A stretch of DNA of 64,000 nucleotides from Sideroxydans sp. (GCA_024636935.1 JAGXGC010000020.1:58654-122653); one strand, 5' to 3'. Shown: positions 52,623-62,096, numbered from the stretch's first letter. A program made the numbers and translations. The notes: generated by a model from the sequence alone, not told the origin.

Positions 52623-54700
52623 TGTCAGGCCAGTCGCAATTCGCTTCCCAGCTCAAGCGTTACTACTCGCTGTATACCGGGGGCGTGATCGGTTTTGTCG
52701 TGCTGTTGTCTATCCTCGAACAGATGGGGGTGCCCAACCAGACGCTGGGGTATATTTTCCTTGGCGTGACCGTGTCCTTGTATGCAGGCATTGGCATCCT
52801 GTCCAAAACCTCGGATGTGTCGGAATACTATGTGGCCGGTCGCCGCATCCCCGCTTTGTTCAACGGCATGGCGACCGCAGCGGATTGGATGTCGGCGGCG
52901 AGTTTCATCGGTTTGGCCGGCACGTTGTATATCTCCGGTTACGATGGACTGGCTTTTGTCATGGGCTGGACGGGTGGCTATTGTCTGGTGGCTCTGTTCC
53001 TTGCGCCTTATTTGCGCAAGTTCGGGCAATACACGGTGCCGGACTTCTTGGGGGCGCGTTACGGTGGCGACGGTCCGCGCATGATCGGGGTGTTCGCTGC
53101 CATCCTATGCTCTTTCACTTATGTCATCGCACAGATATATGGCTTGGGGTTGATCGTCAGCCGCTTCACCGGCCTTGATTTTGGCGTGGGTGTGTTCGTC
53201 GGTCTGGGCAGCATCCTGTTCTGTTCGTTCCTCGGTGGCATGCGTGCAGTGACCTGGACTCAGGTGTCGCAGTATGTGATCCTGATCGTGGCCTATATGA
53301 TTCCGGTGATCTGGCTGTCGGTGAAACATACCGGCAATCCTGTACCGCAGATCGCATACGGTTATGTGCTGGAGCAGGTGACGGCGCGCGAGAAGGTGCT
53401 CAATGACGCCAATACAGCAGATGGTGCGCGAGAAGCAGAAGTGCGCGCGATATTGAAGCAGCGGCAGACAGATACGGAAGCACGATTGCACGCATTGGAT
53501 GCTGGTGGTGAGGACTATCTGAGGGCAGAGAGAAGCCTTTTGGAAGCGAATTTATCCGCGCTGCGTAAACGGCATGCTGCGGATACTGATATAGCGCTTG
53601 CGGAGCAGGCGCTAAATACATTTCCGAAAACAGTGGCCGCCGCGAACAATGCATGGCGCGCCGAAGTCGAGACCGACCGTTTGAAATCCTCTCCCATTGC
53701 GGCACATGCCGAGCCTTATGCCGGACCGGATGAAGAGACGCGCGATAACAAACGTAAGAATTTCCTCGCGCTGGTGTTCTGTCTGATGGTTGGCACGGCT
53801 GCGTTACCGCATATCCTGATGCGTTTTTACACAACGACCTCGGTGAAAGAGGCGCGGTTGTCGGTGTTCTGGTCATTGCTGTTCATCTCTCTGTTGTATC
53901 TCACTGCACCGGCGCTGGCGGTGCTGGCCAAATACGATGTGTATACCTTGCTGGTGGGGTCTAGTTTTTCAGAGTTGCCGAGCTGGGTGTCGGCTTGGGC
54001 GTCAGTGGACAAGGCGCTGATGAATGTGAGCGACATCAACAAGGACGGTATTGTGCAACTGGCCGAAGTCACAATCGGTGGCGATCTGATCGTGCTGGCA
54101 ACGCCGGAGATCGCGGGCTTGCCTTACGTGGTCACCGCGCTGGTGGCTGCTGGCGGTCTGGCTGCGGCATTGTCAACGGCTGACGGCTTGATGCTGACCA
54201 TCGCCAATGCCTTATCGCACGATGTGTATTACAAAATGATCAATCCGAAAGCGCCAACCGGACGGCGTCTGGCAATCTCTAAGGGTTTGTTGTTAGTGGT
54301 GGCGGTGTGCGCTGCATATGTCACATCACTAAAGCCGGGCGATATCCTGTTTATGGTGGGGGCGGCGTTCTCGCTGGCTGGTTCATCGTTCTTCCCGGCA
54401 CTGGTATTGGGTATTTTCTGGAAGCGTGCCAATAAGATAGGTGCTATTGCGGGCATGATCAGCGGGCTAAGTGTCTGCATGATCTATATGTACATAACCT
54501 ATCCCTTCTTCGGCGTGAACGCTCCGCTGTGGTGGGATATCAATCCGATTTCGGCGGGTATCTTCGGCATACCGGTCGGTTTTGTCGGCGTCATCCTCGG
54601 CAGCGTATTGAGTCGCCCGCCCAACGCCAAAGTGCAGGCGTTAGTGGACTATGTGCGTTATCCGAATCTGGCTAGAGACGAAGGCCGAGGGATATTCTGA
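52622..54700 (+). CDS. Sodium:solute symporter (VC_2705-like), module 2, with coiled-coil insertion
   Basis: 692 residues, about 90 longer than symporter 1. SSS core motifs GRRIPALFNGMATAADWMSA, RKFGQYTVPDFLGARYGG and GGLAAALSTADGLML are conserved. A charged insertion of about 125 residues (coded by 53360-53745) with heptad-like Glu/Leu/Ala/Arg content is predicted to be helical. A second loop contains DINKDGIVQLAE (54032-54067), a textbook EF-hand loop. Probably a paralogue of symporter 1 with extra regulatory parts. Confidence 0.9.
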   Translation: MSGQSQFASQLKRYYSLYTGGVIGFVVLLSILEQMGVPNQTLGYIFLGVTVSLYAGIGILSKTSDVSEYYVAGRRIPALFNGMATAADWMSAASFIGLAGTLYISGYDGLAFVMGWTGGYCLVALFLAPYLRKFGQYTVPDFLGARYGGDGPRMIGVFAAILCSFTYVIAQIYGLGLIVSRFTGLDFGVGVFVGLGSILFCSFLGGMRAVTWTQVSQYVILIVAYMIPVIWLSVKHTGNPVPQIAYGYVLEQVTAREKVLNDANTADGAREAEVRAILKQRQTDTEARLHALDAGGEDYLRAERSLLEANLSALRKRHAADTDIALAEQALNTFPKTVAAANNAWRAEVETDRLKSSPIAAHAEPYAGPDEETRDNKRKNFLALVFCLMVGTAALPHILMRFYTTTSVKEARLSVFWSLLFISLLYLTAPALAVLAKYDVYTLLVGSSFSELPSWVSAWASVDKALMNVSDINKDGIVQLAEVTIGGDLIVLATPEIAGLPYVVTALVAAGGLAAALSTADGLMLTIANALSHDVYYKMINPKAPTGRRLAISKGLLLVVAVCAAYVTSLKPGDILFMVGAAFSLAGSSFFPALVLGIFWKRANKIGAIAGMISGLSVCMIYMYITYPFFGVNAPLWWDINPISAGIFGIPVGFVGVILGSVLSRPPNAKVQALVDYVRYPNLARDEGRGIF

Positions 54701-54707
54701 GTTGACG

Positions 54708-55019
54708 ATGGAAGATCCGATACTGTTCCTCGTCATTCTGCTCAAGGCCTTGGTGGAAGTCGCGGCCTTGTCATTACTGGCGCAAGGCATGTTGCGCGTA
54801 TTGGCCGGCCGCAACTATCAACAGAATCCCGTTTACCGACTGTTTCAAGTGATTGCTGCGCCGGTGATTTCGCTGGCGCAGCTACTGACGCCTCGTTTTA
54901 TCTTGCAGCAGTATCTGGGGTTGGTTGCGTTCCTGTTGTTGTTCTGGATATGGCTGGCGCTGATCTATGCCAAAGCCTATGTCTGTCACGCCCAGCAATT
55001 GGCGTGTTTCAGCGCCTAG
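54708..55019 (+). CDS. Small two- to three-helix membrane protein (YggT-like?)
   Basis: 103 residues from ATG 54708, seven bases after symporter 2; TTG 54702 is possible. Hydrophobic segments at about 5-28 and 60-88, with NPVYRLFQVIAAPVISLAQLLTPR between. The spacing of the Asn-Pro-Val and Pro residues is reminiscent of YggT proteins, but weakly. Probably cotranscribed with symporter 2. Confidence 0.65.
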   Translation: MEDPILFLVILLKALVEVAALSLLAQGMLRVLAGRNYQQNPVYRLFQVIAAPVISLAQLLTPRFILQQYLGLVAFLLLFWIWLALIYAKAYVCHAQQLACFSA

Positions 55020-55068
55020 TCGTTGGACTGTAAGGTCAAAAGCCGCTATCCTTCGCGCCCTCAAACAG

Positions 55069-55145
55069 GCGCCCGTAGCTCAGCTGGATAGAGTATTGGT
55101 TTCCGAAGCCAAGGGTCGTGGGTTCGACTCCCGCCGGGCGCGCCA
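55069..55145 (+). tRNA. tRNA-Arg (anticodon CCG)
   Basis: 77 bases including an encoded CCA end. Acceptor GCGCCCG (55069-55075) pairs with CGGGCGC (55135-55141); the anticodon loop TTCCGAA (55101-55107) gives anticodon CCG; T-arm GTGGG/CCCGC with TTCGACT loop. Reads the arginine codon CGG. Confidence 0.97.
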
Positions 55146-55193
55146 ATTATGTTTCTAGGTTCACACGGTCGATGAATGACCGGGAGGCAAGTC

Positions 55194-55412
55194 ATGGCAC
55201 GTCTGATCTTTCTGGTGGTGGCTATCGCGCTGGTGTATTGGCTGTTGCGCCGTTTTCGCCGCCCGCCATCCGAGACGCAAAATTCTTCGCAGACTGAAGA
55301 TATGGTGAGCTGTGCCTATTGCGGATTGAATCTTCCCAAGAGTGAAGCCGTATCCTCTGGCAACAATTATTATTGTTGTGAGGCACACCGGCGCGAATCA
55401 AAACCGGAATGA
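55194..55412 (+). CDS. Small PP0621-like membrane-anchored putative zinc protein
   Basis: 72 residues from ATG 55194 (GGGAGG upstream); an upstream in-frame start at 55176 lacks it. One N-terminal helix (about 2-18) and a short soluble tail with CAYCGLNLP, CCEAH: four Cys and a His that could bind zinc. Members of this family precede pilS in many beta- and gammaproteobacteria. Overlaps pilS by four bases. Confidence 0.82.
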   Translation: MARLIFLVVAIALVYWLLRRFRRPPSETQNSSQTEDMVSCAYCGLNLPKSEAVSSGNNYYCCEAHRRESKPE

Positions 55413-57046
55413 CGCGCATGCGGGATAGCACAAATCCCGAAGTCTCATTGTTTGCCGCTTGGCGTCCGCCAGCCTCGTTGTCGCCGGAAAGTCTCTGGCG
55501 TTCTCTTGCTCTGTTCAATCTGTATCGACTGACTCTGGGTGGTGTGCTGGTCTTTACTTCTGCGCTGTTCGGGACAGCGCTGTCGTTGACGATACACGAG
55601 CAAGGACTGTTCTTCTGGCTCAGCGCTACATTTACCATGCTGGTATTGGGGTCGGTGTTGACTGTGGTATGGCGCAGGCCGCAGCCTGGTTGGCAACTGG
55701 CCTTCCAGATGTGCGTCGATATCGTATGCATCAGTGCGCTGAGTTTCATTGGCGGCGGTGTGCAGAGCAATTTGCCCATGTTGTTACTGGTGTCGCTGGC
55801 TTTTGCGGGCATGATCAGTCATGGGCGCATCACGCTGTTATATGCAGCATTGGCCAGTATCACTTTACTACTGAGTCATGCTTATGCGGTACTGACGCGT
55901 GATGCATCGGAAGCGCTGTTCTTTCAGACGGGCATCCTGAGTACGTCCTACTTCGCTGTGGCCTGGCTGGCGCATACGATGTCTAAATATGCTTTGGACA
56001 GTGAGCGGTTGGCTGCCCGCCGCGGCGAGGATCTATCCAGCATGGCCGAGGCTAACCGCCTGATGATCCAAGGCATGCCGGATGGCATGCTGGTAGTGGA
56101 CGAGCGCGGTCATGTGCGGCAATTCAATCCCAGTGCGGGGCGTTTGCTGGGATATGCATTCTCTGCGGAACAGCAGGTGGGGTTGGGTGAGTGCTCGCCT
56201 TTGTTGGAGGCAATGTATGCCGCATGGCGGCAGAATCATGCTCTAGGTGGCGATGAGCTACAGTTGCCGCGTACCAACCGCATGGTTCGGGTGCGCTTCC
56301 TGGAGATTGGTGGGAGTGTTTTCTGGGGGGCGGTGATTGTGCTGGAGGATATGCAGCGCATACAGGAGCAGGCACAGCAGGTGAAACTGGCCGCATTGGG
56401 CAGGTTGACCGCGAACATCGCGCATGAGGTGCGCAATCCTCTGTCGGCAATCAGCTATGCCACCGAATTGATGCAGGAAGGCCCGCGCAACCCAGAGCAG
56501 ACGAGATTGCTGCAGATCATTTTGGATAACACTTCACGCCTGAATCGTATCGTGCAGGATGTGATGCAGATCAATCGCCGCGATCGTTCGCAAATGGAAA
56601 GAATAGAGGTGCCGAAGGCGCTGTCAGTATTTGTCGATAGTCTGGCGCAGGTGGAGCAGGTGTCACGCGAAGTGTTCGCTCTTGAGCTGCCAGCAGGTTG
56701 TGTGGTCAATTTCGATCGTGGCCATTTCGAACAAGTGCTGTGGAACCTGTGCCGCAATGCTTTGCGATATAGTCGGAAGCAAGCCGGTAGCGTGCAGATG
56801 AGATGGCAGCAGGATACTGAAGGACGGCAATTGCTTGAAGTCGAGGACGATGGATCGGGAGTGGCGGAGGTGGAAGTTCAGAATCTGTTCGAGCCTTTCT
56901 ACACCACAGACAGTCGCGGAACAGGATTGGGACTGTATATCGCGCGCGAGTTATGCGAAGCAAATGATGCGGTGATTGGATATAGGCGCGGTACCGGGGG
57001 TGGTGCGTGTTTCAGCATCACATTCGGTAGTACCGACGATGCATAA
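55409..57046 (+). CDS. pilS: PilS sensor histidine kinase
   Basis: 545 residues. Six hydrophobic helices in about 35-205, then a PAS domain (about 220-310; MIQGMPDGMLVVDERGHV), HisKA with IAHEVRNPLSAISYA and HATPase with LWNLCRNALRYSRKQ and GTGLGLYIARELCE. PilS monitors pilin in the membrane and controls PilR, which with sigma54 turns on pilA. The pilA gene is not in the window. Confidence 0.92.
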   Translation: MTRMRDSTNPEVSLFAAWRPPASLSPESLWRSLALFNLYRLTLGGVLVFTSALFGTALSLTIHEQGLFFWLSATFTMLVLGSVLTVVWRRPQPGWQLAFQMCVDIVCISALSFIGGGVQSNLPMLLLVSLAFAGMISHGRITLLYAALASITLLLSHAYAVLTRDASEALFFQTGILSTSYFAVAWLAHTMSKYALDSERLAARRGEDLSSMAEANRLMIQGMPDGMLVVDERGHVRQFNPSAGRLLGYAFSAEQQVGLGECSPLLEAMYAAWRQNHALGGDELQLPRTNRMVRVRFLEIGGSVFWGAVIVLEDMQRIQEQAQQVKLAALGRLTANIAHEVRNPLSAISYATELMQEGPRNPEQTRLLQIILDNTSRLNRIVQDVMQINRRDRSQMERIEVPKALSVFVDSLAQVEQVSREVFALELPAGCVVNFDRGHFEQVLWNLCRNALRYSRKQAGSVQMRWQQDTEGRQLLEVEDDGSGVAEVEVQNLFEPFYTTDSRGTGLGLYIARELCEANDAVIGYRRGTGGGACFSITFGSTDDA

Positions 57047-57056
57047 GGGAAAAGAG

Positions 57057-58400
57057 ATGGCAGCAGGGATACCGAACGTACTGATTGTGGACGACGAGCC
57101 CGATATTCTGGAATTACTGGAGCTAGCGCTGGTGCGCATGGGGCTGGACGTGACGCAGGCAAGTGGCTTGTCCGAAGCAAAGATGCGGCTTGGCGAATGT
57201 CGCTATGCGTTATGCCTCACTGATATGCGCATGGCAGACGGGACAGGGCTGGATGTGGTGCGTCACATTGCCGAAAGCAATTTGGACCTTCCTGTTGCGG
57301 TGATCACTGCGCACGGCAATATGGAGAATGCCGTGGCCGCGCTCAAGGCGGGCGCCTTTGATTATCTGTCCAAGCCGGTGTCGCTGGAGCAATTGCGTAC
57401 GCTGGTGCACTCCGCATTGCGCTTGCCTGCGGAGACTGGGCAGACTGGCAAGTCCTTGTCGGTCCTGCTGGGCGATGCACCGCCCCTGCATCAAGCGCGC
57501 GAGTTGATAGCCCGGGTTGCACGCAGTCAGGCGCCGGTGCATATCAGTGGCGAGTCGGGTAGCGGCAAGGAGATGGCGGCGCGGTTGATCGTGGAGCAAA
57601 GCGCGCGTAGCGACCAGCCTTTCATTGCGGTCAATTGTGGTGCCATCCCTGAGAGTCTGATGGAGAGCGAGTTCTTTGGTTATCGCAAAGGTGCGTTCAC
57701 CGGCGCTGACAAGGACAGGGACGGATTTTTTCAGGCGGCGAACCAGGGCACCCTTTTGCTCGATGAGGTGGCTGATCTGCCGTTGGCGATGCAAGTTAAG
57801 CTACTCCGCGCCATTCAGGAAAAGAAAGTGCGCCGAGTAGGTGCGACTGAAGAAGAGGCAGTCGATGTGCGCATTCTGAGCGCTACGCACTGTGATCTGG
57901 AGGCATGCGTGCGTGAGGGGAGTTTCCGTCAGGATCTTTACTATCGGTTGAATGTGATCGCGCTACGCATGCCGGCCTTGCGAGAAATAAATGAAGACAT
58001 TCCGCAGATTGCCCAGCAGTTGCTGACGCGGATCGGCGGGGCGGGCGGTGCGAAGTTCTCTCCCGCCGCACTCAAAGTGCTGTCGGCATATGACTTTCCG
58101 GGCAACGTGCGCGAACTGGAGAATGTGATTGAGCGCGCCCTAGCCTTGTGTGTAGAGGGGGTTATTCAGCCGGATGATCTGCAATTGAAGCCTATGGCTG
58201 TTGAGCAGCAGTCGGCTATAGCGGGTGGTAAGTACCCGCTGACCGATTATTTGGACCGCGTGGAGCGGGAGGCGATACTGGAAGCATTGCATCAGACGCA
58301 TTTCAATCGCACTGCTGCCGCCAAGATACTGGGGGTGACCTTCCGAGCATTGCGTTACCGAATGGACAGGCTGTCGATTACAGACAAGGACAAGCAGTAG
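57057..58400 (+). CDS. pilR: PilR sigma54-dependent response regulator
   Basis: 447 residues from ATG 57057 (AAGGGA six bases before); ATG 57039 inside pilS is an alternative. Receiver domain with LIVDDEPDILELL and LTDMRMADGTG (phospho-Asp), AAA+ domain with GESGSGKEMAARLIV and the sigma54-contact loop GAFTGA, and a Fis-type helix-turn-helix (NRTAAAKILGVTFRALRYRM) at the C-terminus. Partner of PilS. Confidence 0.93.
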   Translation: MAAGIPNVLIVDDEPDILELLELALVRMGLDVTQASGLSEAKMRLGECRYALCLTDMRMADGTGLDVVRHIAESNLDLPVAVITAHGNMENAVAALKAGAFDYLSKPVSLEQLRTLVHSALRLPAETGQTGKSLSVLLGDAPPLHQARELIARVARSQAPVHISGESGSGKEMAARLIVEQSARSDQPFIAVNCGAIPESLMESEFFGYRKGAFTGADKDRDGFFQAANQGTLLLDEVADLPLAMQVKLLRAIQEKKVRRVGATEEEAVDVRILSATHCDLEACVREGSFRQDLYYRLNVIALRMPALREINEDIPQIAQQLLTRIGGAGGAKFSPAALKVLSAYDFPGNVRELENVIERALALCVEGVIQPDDLQLKPMAVEQQSAIAGGKYPLTDYLDRVEREAILEALHQTHFNRTAAAKILGVTFRALRYRMDRLSITDKDKQ

Positions 58401-58948
58401 TGAAGTTCGATTCGAAAGGTTGGCTGAGCGGGGTCAGGCGTATTGCGTCACCGAACTGCGATGCTCGACCAGCACACACGCGGGTCAGCTTGCTGGTTAT
58501 ACACAGCATCAGCCTGCCGCCGGACGAATTTGGTGGGCCGAGCGTAGGACAGCTGTTCACCAATACATTGGATTGCAGTGTGCATCCATATTATGCGCAA
58601 TTGGAAGGCGTACGAGTCTCCGCGCACTTTCTGATTGGCCGTGACGGCCGCATCACCCAGTTCGTGGCTTGCGGGAACAGGGCATGGCACGCTGGGGTGT
58701 CCGTGTGGCAAGGGCGTGAGCGCTGTAATGATTATTCGATCGGCATCGAGCTGGAAGGCTGCGACACTATGCCCTTTGAGCCAGTGCAATATGTGGTTTT
58801 GTCTCGCCTGACGCGCCGTTTGCAGCGACATTATCCAATCCGACAGATCGCGGGCCATGCCGAAATCTCGCCCGGACGAAAAACCGACCCCGGCCCGACC
58901 TTCGAATGGGAACAATATTTCAGGCTACTCGGCCACTCATCCACGTAA
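58400..58948 (+). CDS. ampD: 1,6-Anhydro-N-acetylmuramyl-L-alanine amidase AmpD
   Basis: 182 residues from GTG 58400, one base into the pilR stop. Amidase_2 fold with zinc ligands expected in LVIHSISLP, VAHFLI-type region ASAHFLIGRDGRI and AGHAEISPGRKTDPG. It recycles cell-wall muropeptides in the cytoplasm and lowers beta-lactamase induction in species with AmpR. Confidence 0.93.
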   Translation: MKFDSKGWLSGVRRIASPNCDARPAHTRVSLLVIHSISLPPDEFGGPSVGQLFTNTLDCSVHPYYAQLEGVRVSAHFLIGRDGRITQFVACGNRAWHAGVSVWQGRERCNDYSIGIELEGCDTMPFEPVQYVVLSRLTRRLQRHYPIRQIAGHAEISPGRKTDPGPTFEWEQYFRLLGHSST

Positions 58949-58959
58949 CGGCGGGAGGT

Positions 58960-58990
58960 GGCCAAATTTGAAAATATATAGGCCAAATTT
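58960..58990. repeat. Direct repeat GGCCAAATTT upstream of nrdA
   Basis: Two exact copies, 58960-58969 and 58981-58990, start 21 bases apart (two helical turns) and face the same way. Placement between the ampD stop and the NrdR boxes suggests an operator; no known regulator matches. Confidence 0.45.
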
Positions 58991-59012
58991 CCGCTTGCAT
59001 TAATTTCCTCAG

Positions 59013-59060
59013 CTACTAGAATTAGCCCCAATTCGCAGGTCAGACCACTATATATAGTGT
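59013..59060 (+). promoter_or_regulatory. Pair of NrdR-box-like sites before nrdA
   Basis: CACTATATATAGTG (59046-59059) is a perfect palindrome matching the NrdR box consensus. A degenerate partner at 59013-59028 has its centre 32 bp upstream, the three-turn spacing NrdR uses. NrdR represses ribonucleotide reductase genes when dATP is high. Confidence 0.75.
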
Positions 59061-59123
59061 TTTCTGCGTAAAACCGCTCTGGTGCAAAGCCGGACGATAT
59101 CTGCAAATAAAAGGGGACAATAC

Positions 59124-61994
59124 ATGCTGCAAGCTTCTGAAACCGCATCGCCATCCGTATCTGCCAACGTGTTCGCTTCTCGCGAGTCCAAGTCGGTTTC
59201 AAGTTCTTCCAGTGTGATGCTGGATCAATATAAGATCATTCGTCGCAATGGATCTGTTGTGACATTTGAGCCATCCAAGATTTCCATTGCCATGACCAAG
59301 GCCTTTATCGCCGTGAACGGCGGTCAGGGTGCAGCTTCCGCGCGCGTGCGCGAGATGGTTGAGCAATTGACTGAGGGCGTGGTGAATGCGCTAGCGCGTC
59401 GTCAGCCGCATGGAGGCACTTTTCATATCGAGGATATTCAGGACCAAGTCGAATTGTCCTTGATGCGTTCGGGCGAGCACGATGTGGCGCGCGCGTACGT
59501 ACTTTATCGCGAGCGCCGCAATCAGGAGCGCGCCAAGATCAAAGCAGACACAGCGCCAGAGGTGCCTTCGCTGAACATAACGGAAGGTGGTGTGAAGCGT
59601 CCGCTGGATGTGCAGGCACTGTCAGCCAATATCGAGGCGGCGTGCGCTGGTTTGGGTGATGCGGTTGATGCAGCCAAGATTCTCAAGAGCACGCTGAAGG
59701 ATCTATACGACGGCGTGGCAATGGAGGAAGTGCGCAAGTGCGTCATCCTGTCTGCCCGGGCATTGATCGAGCAAGATCCGGCCTATAGCTTTGTGACCGC
59801 ACGCCTGCTGCTGAACAACATCTGCTGCGAGATATTGGACGAGGCGGTGACACAAGCCGATATGGCAACTCGTTATGCAGAGTATTTCCCAAAATTCATC
59901 AAGCGCGGTATCGAGGCCGAGCTGCTGGATGAGGAGTTGGGGCGTTTTGATTTGGCACGCCTAGCGGCTGCGCTGGATTCGGATCGTGATCTGCAGTTCA
60001 ACTACCTTGGTCTGCAGACTTTGTATGACCGTTACTTCCTGCATGTCGAAGACAAGCGCATCGAATTGCCGCAAGCCTTCTTCATGCGCGTGGCGATGGG
60101 CCTGTCTTTGAATGAGGTGGACCGCGAAGCGCGCGCTATCGAGTTCTATCGTCTGCTGTCCAGTTTCGACTTCATGAGTTCGACGCCAACATTGTTCAAT
60201 TCCGGTACGCGTCGTTCACAGCTTTCTTCCTGTTATCTGACAACTGTTGCCGACGATCTGGACGGCATCTATGAAGGCCTGAAAGAAAACGCATTGCTGT
60301 CCAAGTTTGCCGGCGGTCTGGGCAACGACTGGAGCAATGTGCGTGCGCTGGGTTCACACATCAAGGGTACCAACGGCAAATCGCAGGGCGTGGTGCCGTT
60401 CCTCAAGGTGGTGAACGATACCGCTGTGGCAGTGAACCAAGGCGGCAAGCGTAAAGGTGCGGTGTGCGCCTATCTGGAAACATGGCATCTCGATATTGAG
60501 GAATTCCTCGAGCTGCGTAAGAACACAGGTGATGACCGTCGTCGTACGCATGATATGAATACATCCAACTGGATCCCGGATCTGTTCATGAAGCGCGTGA
60601 TGGAAGGTGGCGAGTGGACCTTGTTCTCACCCTCTACTTGTCCTGACCTGCATGATAAGTTCGGAGCAGAGTTTGAGCGGGCCTATGTCGCTTACGAAGA
60701 GAAAATTGAGCGCGGCGAAATCAAGCTGTTCAAGAAGGTGCCGGCACAGAGCCTGTGGCGCAAGATGCTGACCATGTTGTTCGAAACCGGTCACCCATGG
60801 GTCACATTCAAAGATCCTTGCAACATCCGTTCACCACAGCAGCACGTGGGCGTAGTGCATAGTTCCAATCTGTGTACCGAGATCACGCTGAATACTTCGG
60901 AAGATGAGATCGCTGTATGTAATCTCGGCTCTGTGAATCTGACCGCGCACTTGACTGCTGATGGTCAGATCGATCACGAGAAGCTGCAGCGTACAGTGCA
61001 CACCGCCATGCGCATGCTGGATAACGTGATCGACATCAACTATTACGCTGTTGCCAAGGCGCGCAATTCCAACCTGAAACACCGTCCGGTCGGCCTAGGT
61101 ATCATGGGCTTCCAGGATTGCCTGCATACCCTGCGCATCCCGTATTCCTCGGGTGCGGCAGTGGAGTTCGCTGACCGCTCGATGGAAGCAGTCTGCTATT
61201 ACGCTTACTGGGCTTCTACCGAGTTGGCTGAAGAGCGTGGTCGTTATGCATCGTATCGTGGCAGCCTGTGGGACAAGGGTATTCTGCCGCACGACAGCGT
61301 GGATCTATTGCGCGAAGCACGTGGCGGTTATGTCGATGTCGATACTTCGGTCACTATGGACTGGGACGCACTGCGTGAACGTGTTCGTCAACACGGCATG
61401 CGCAACTCAAACTGTGTGGCGATCGCACCGACTGCGACCATCTCCAACATTATCGGCGTTTCGGCTTGTATCGAGCCGACCTACCAGAACATCTTCGTTA
61501 AATCGAACCTGTCCGGCGAGTTCACTGTTATCAATGAGCATCTGGTGACCGATCTGAAGCAACTAGGTTTGTGGGACGAAGTGATGGTGGCAGACCTTAA
61601 GTACTTCGACGGCAGCCTGACCAAGATCGACCGCATCCCTGCAGAGCTGCGTAGCCTGTATGCAACAGCATTCGAGGTTGAGCCGCAATGGTTGATCGAA
61701 GCCGCTTCGCGTCGTCAGAAGTGGATTGATCAGGCGCAATCGTTGAACATCTATATGTCCGGCGTATCCGGCCGCAAGCTGGATGAGACCTACAAACTGG
61801 CTTGGGTGCGCGGCTTGAAGACTACGTACTATCTGCGTACTTTGGGCGCGACCTCCGCCGAGAAGTCCACCTCGCGTGCGGGATCGCTGAATTCGGTATC
61901 TAGTGGCGGAGCAGGCGAGATGTCGGCAGCGCCTGCTACAGAAGAAACGCAGTTCTGCTCGATCGACAATCCAGAGTGCGAAGCCTGTCAGTAA
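59124..61994 (+). CDS. nrdA: Ribonucleoside-diphosphate reductase, alpha subunit (class Ia)
   Basis: 956 residues from ATG 59124 (AAGGGGA upstream); the longer GTG form at 59082 is rejected. Two ATP-cone-like domains (about 35-130 and 150-235) precede the barrel. NLCTEITLNTSEDE and NSNLKHRPVGLGIMGFQDCL are typical, and the C-terminal CSIDNPECEACQ holds the redox-active cysteines. The tandem cones make this larger than E. coli NrdA (761). It makes dNTPs with NrdB. Confidence 0.95.
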   Translation: MLQASETASPSVSANVFASRESKSVSSSSSVMLDQYKIIRRNGSVVTFEPSKISIAMTKAFIAVNGGQGAASARVREMVEQLTEGVVNALARRQPHGGTFHIEDIQDQVELSLMRSGEHDVARAYVLYRERRNQERAKIKADTAPEVPSLNITEGGVKRPLDVQALSANIEAACAGLGDAVDAAKILKSTLKDLYDGVAMEEVRKCVILSARALIEQDPAYSFVTARLLLNNICCEILDEAVTQADMATRYAEYFPKFIKRGIEAELLDEELGRFDLARLAAALDSDRDLQFNYLGLQTLYDRYFLHVEDKRIELPQAFFMRVAMGLSLNEVDREARAIEFYRLLSSFDFMSSTPTLFNSGTRRSQLSSCYLTTVADDLDGIYEGLKENALLSKFAGGLGNDWSNVRALGSHIKGTNGKSQGVVPFLKVVNDTAVAVNQGGKRKGAVCAYLETWHLDIEEFLELRKNTGDDRRRTHDMNTSNWIPDLFMKRVMEGGEWTLFSPSTCPDLHDKFGAEFERAYVAYEEKIERGEIKLFKKVPAQSLWRKMLTMLFETGHPWVTFKDPCNIRSPQQHVGVVHSSNLCTEITLNTSEDEIAVCNLGSVNLTAHLTADGQIDHEKLQRTVHTAMRMLDNVIDINYYAVAKARNSNLKHRPVGLGIMGFQDCLHTLRIPYSSGAAVEFADRSMEAVCYYAYWASTELAEERGRYASYRGSLWDKGILPHDSVDLLREARGGYVDVDTSVTMDWDALRERVRQHGMRNSNCVAIAPTATISNIIGVSACIEPTYQNIFVKSNLSGEFTVINEHLVTDLKQLGLWDEVMVADLKYFDGSLTKIDRIPAELRSLYATAFEVEPQWLIEAASRRQKWIDQAQSLNIYMSGVSGRKLDETYKLAWVRGLKTTYYLRTLGATSAEKSTSRAGSLNSVSSGGAGEMSAAPATEETQFCSIDNPECEACQ

Positions 61995-62009
61995 GGCACA
62001 AGCAACGCG

Positions 62010-62072
62010 GCTCGGCGGCATGCCGAGCTGTAGCAAATAGAAAATAGCATCTCCTCCGCGCCCCGCGCGGGG
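62010..62072 (+). other. Hairpins in the nrdA-nrdB spacer
   Basis: GCTCGGC (62010-62016) pairs with GCCGAGC (62022-62028), and CCCCGCGCGGGG (62061-62072) is self-complementary. No T-run follows. They may protect or partly end the nrdA transcript and set the nrdA:nrdB ratio. Confidence 0.45.
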
Positions 62073-62096
62073 GATACAAGAAGAAAAGGACTATAC

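Noticed and set aside
58949..59123. Cobalamin riboswitch before nrdA
   Set aside because: No B12-box-like sequence, and the enzyme is class Ia (nrdB present); NrdR boxes explain the control.
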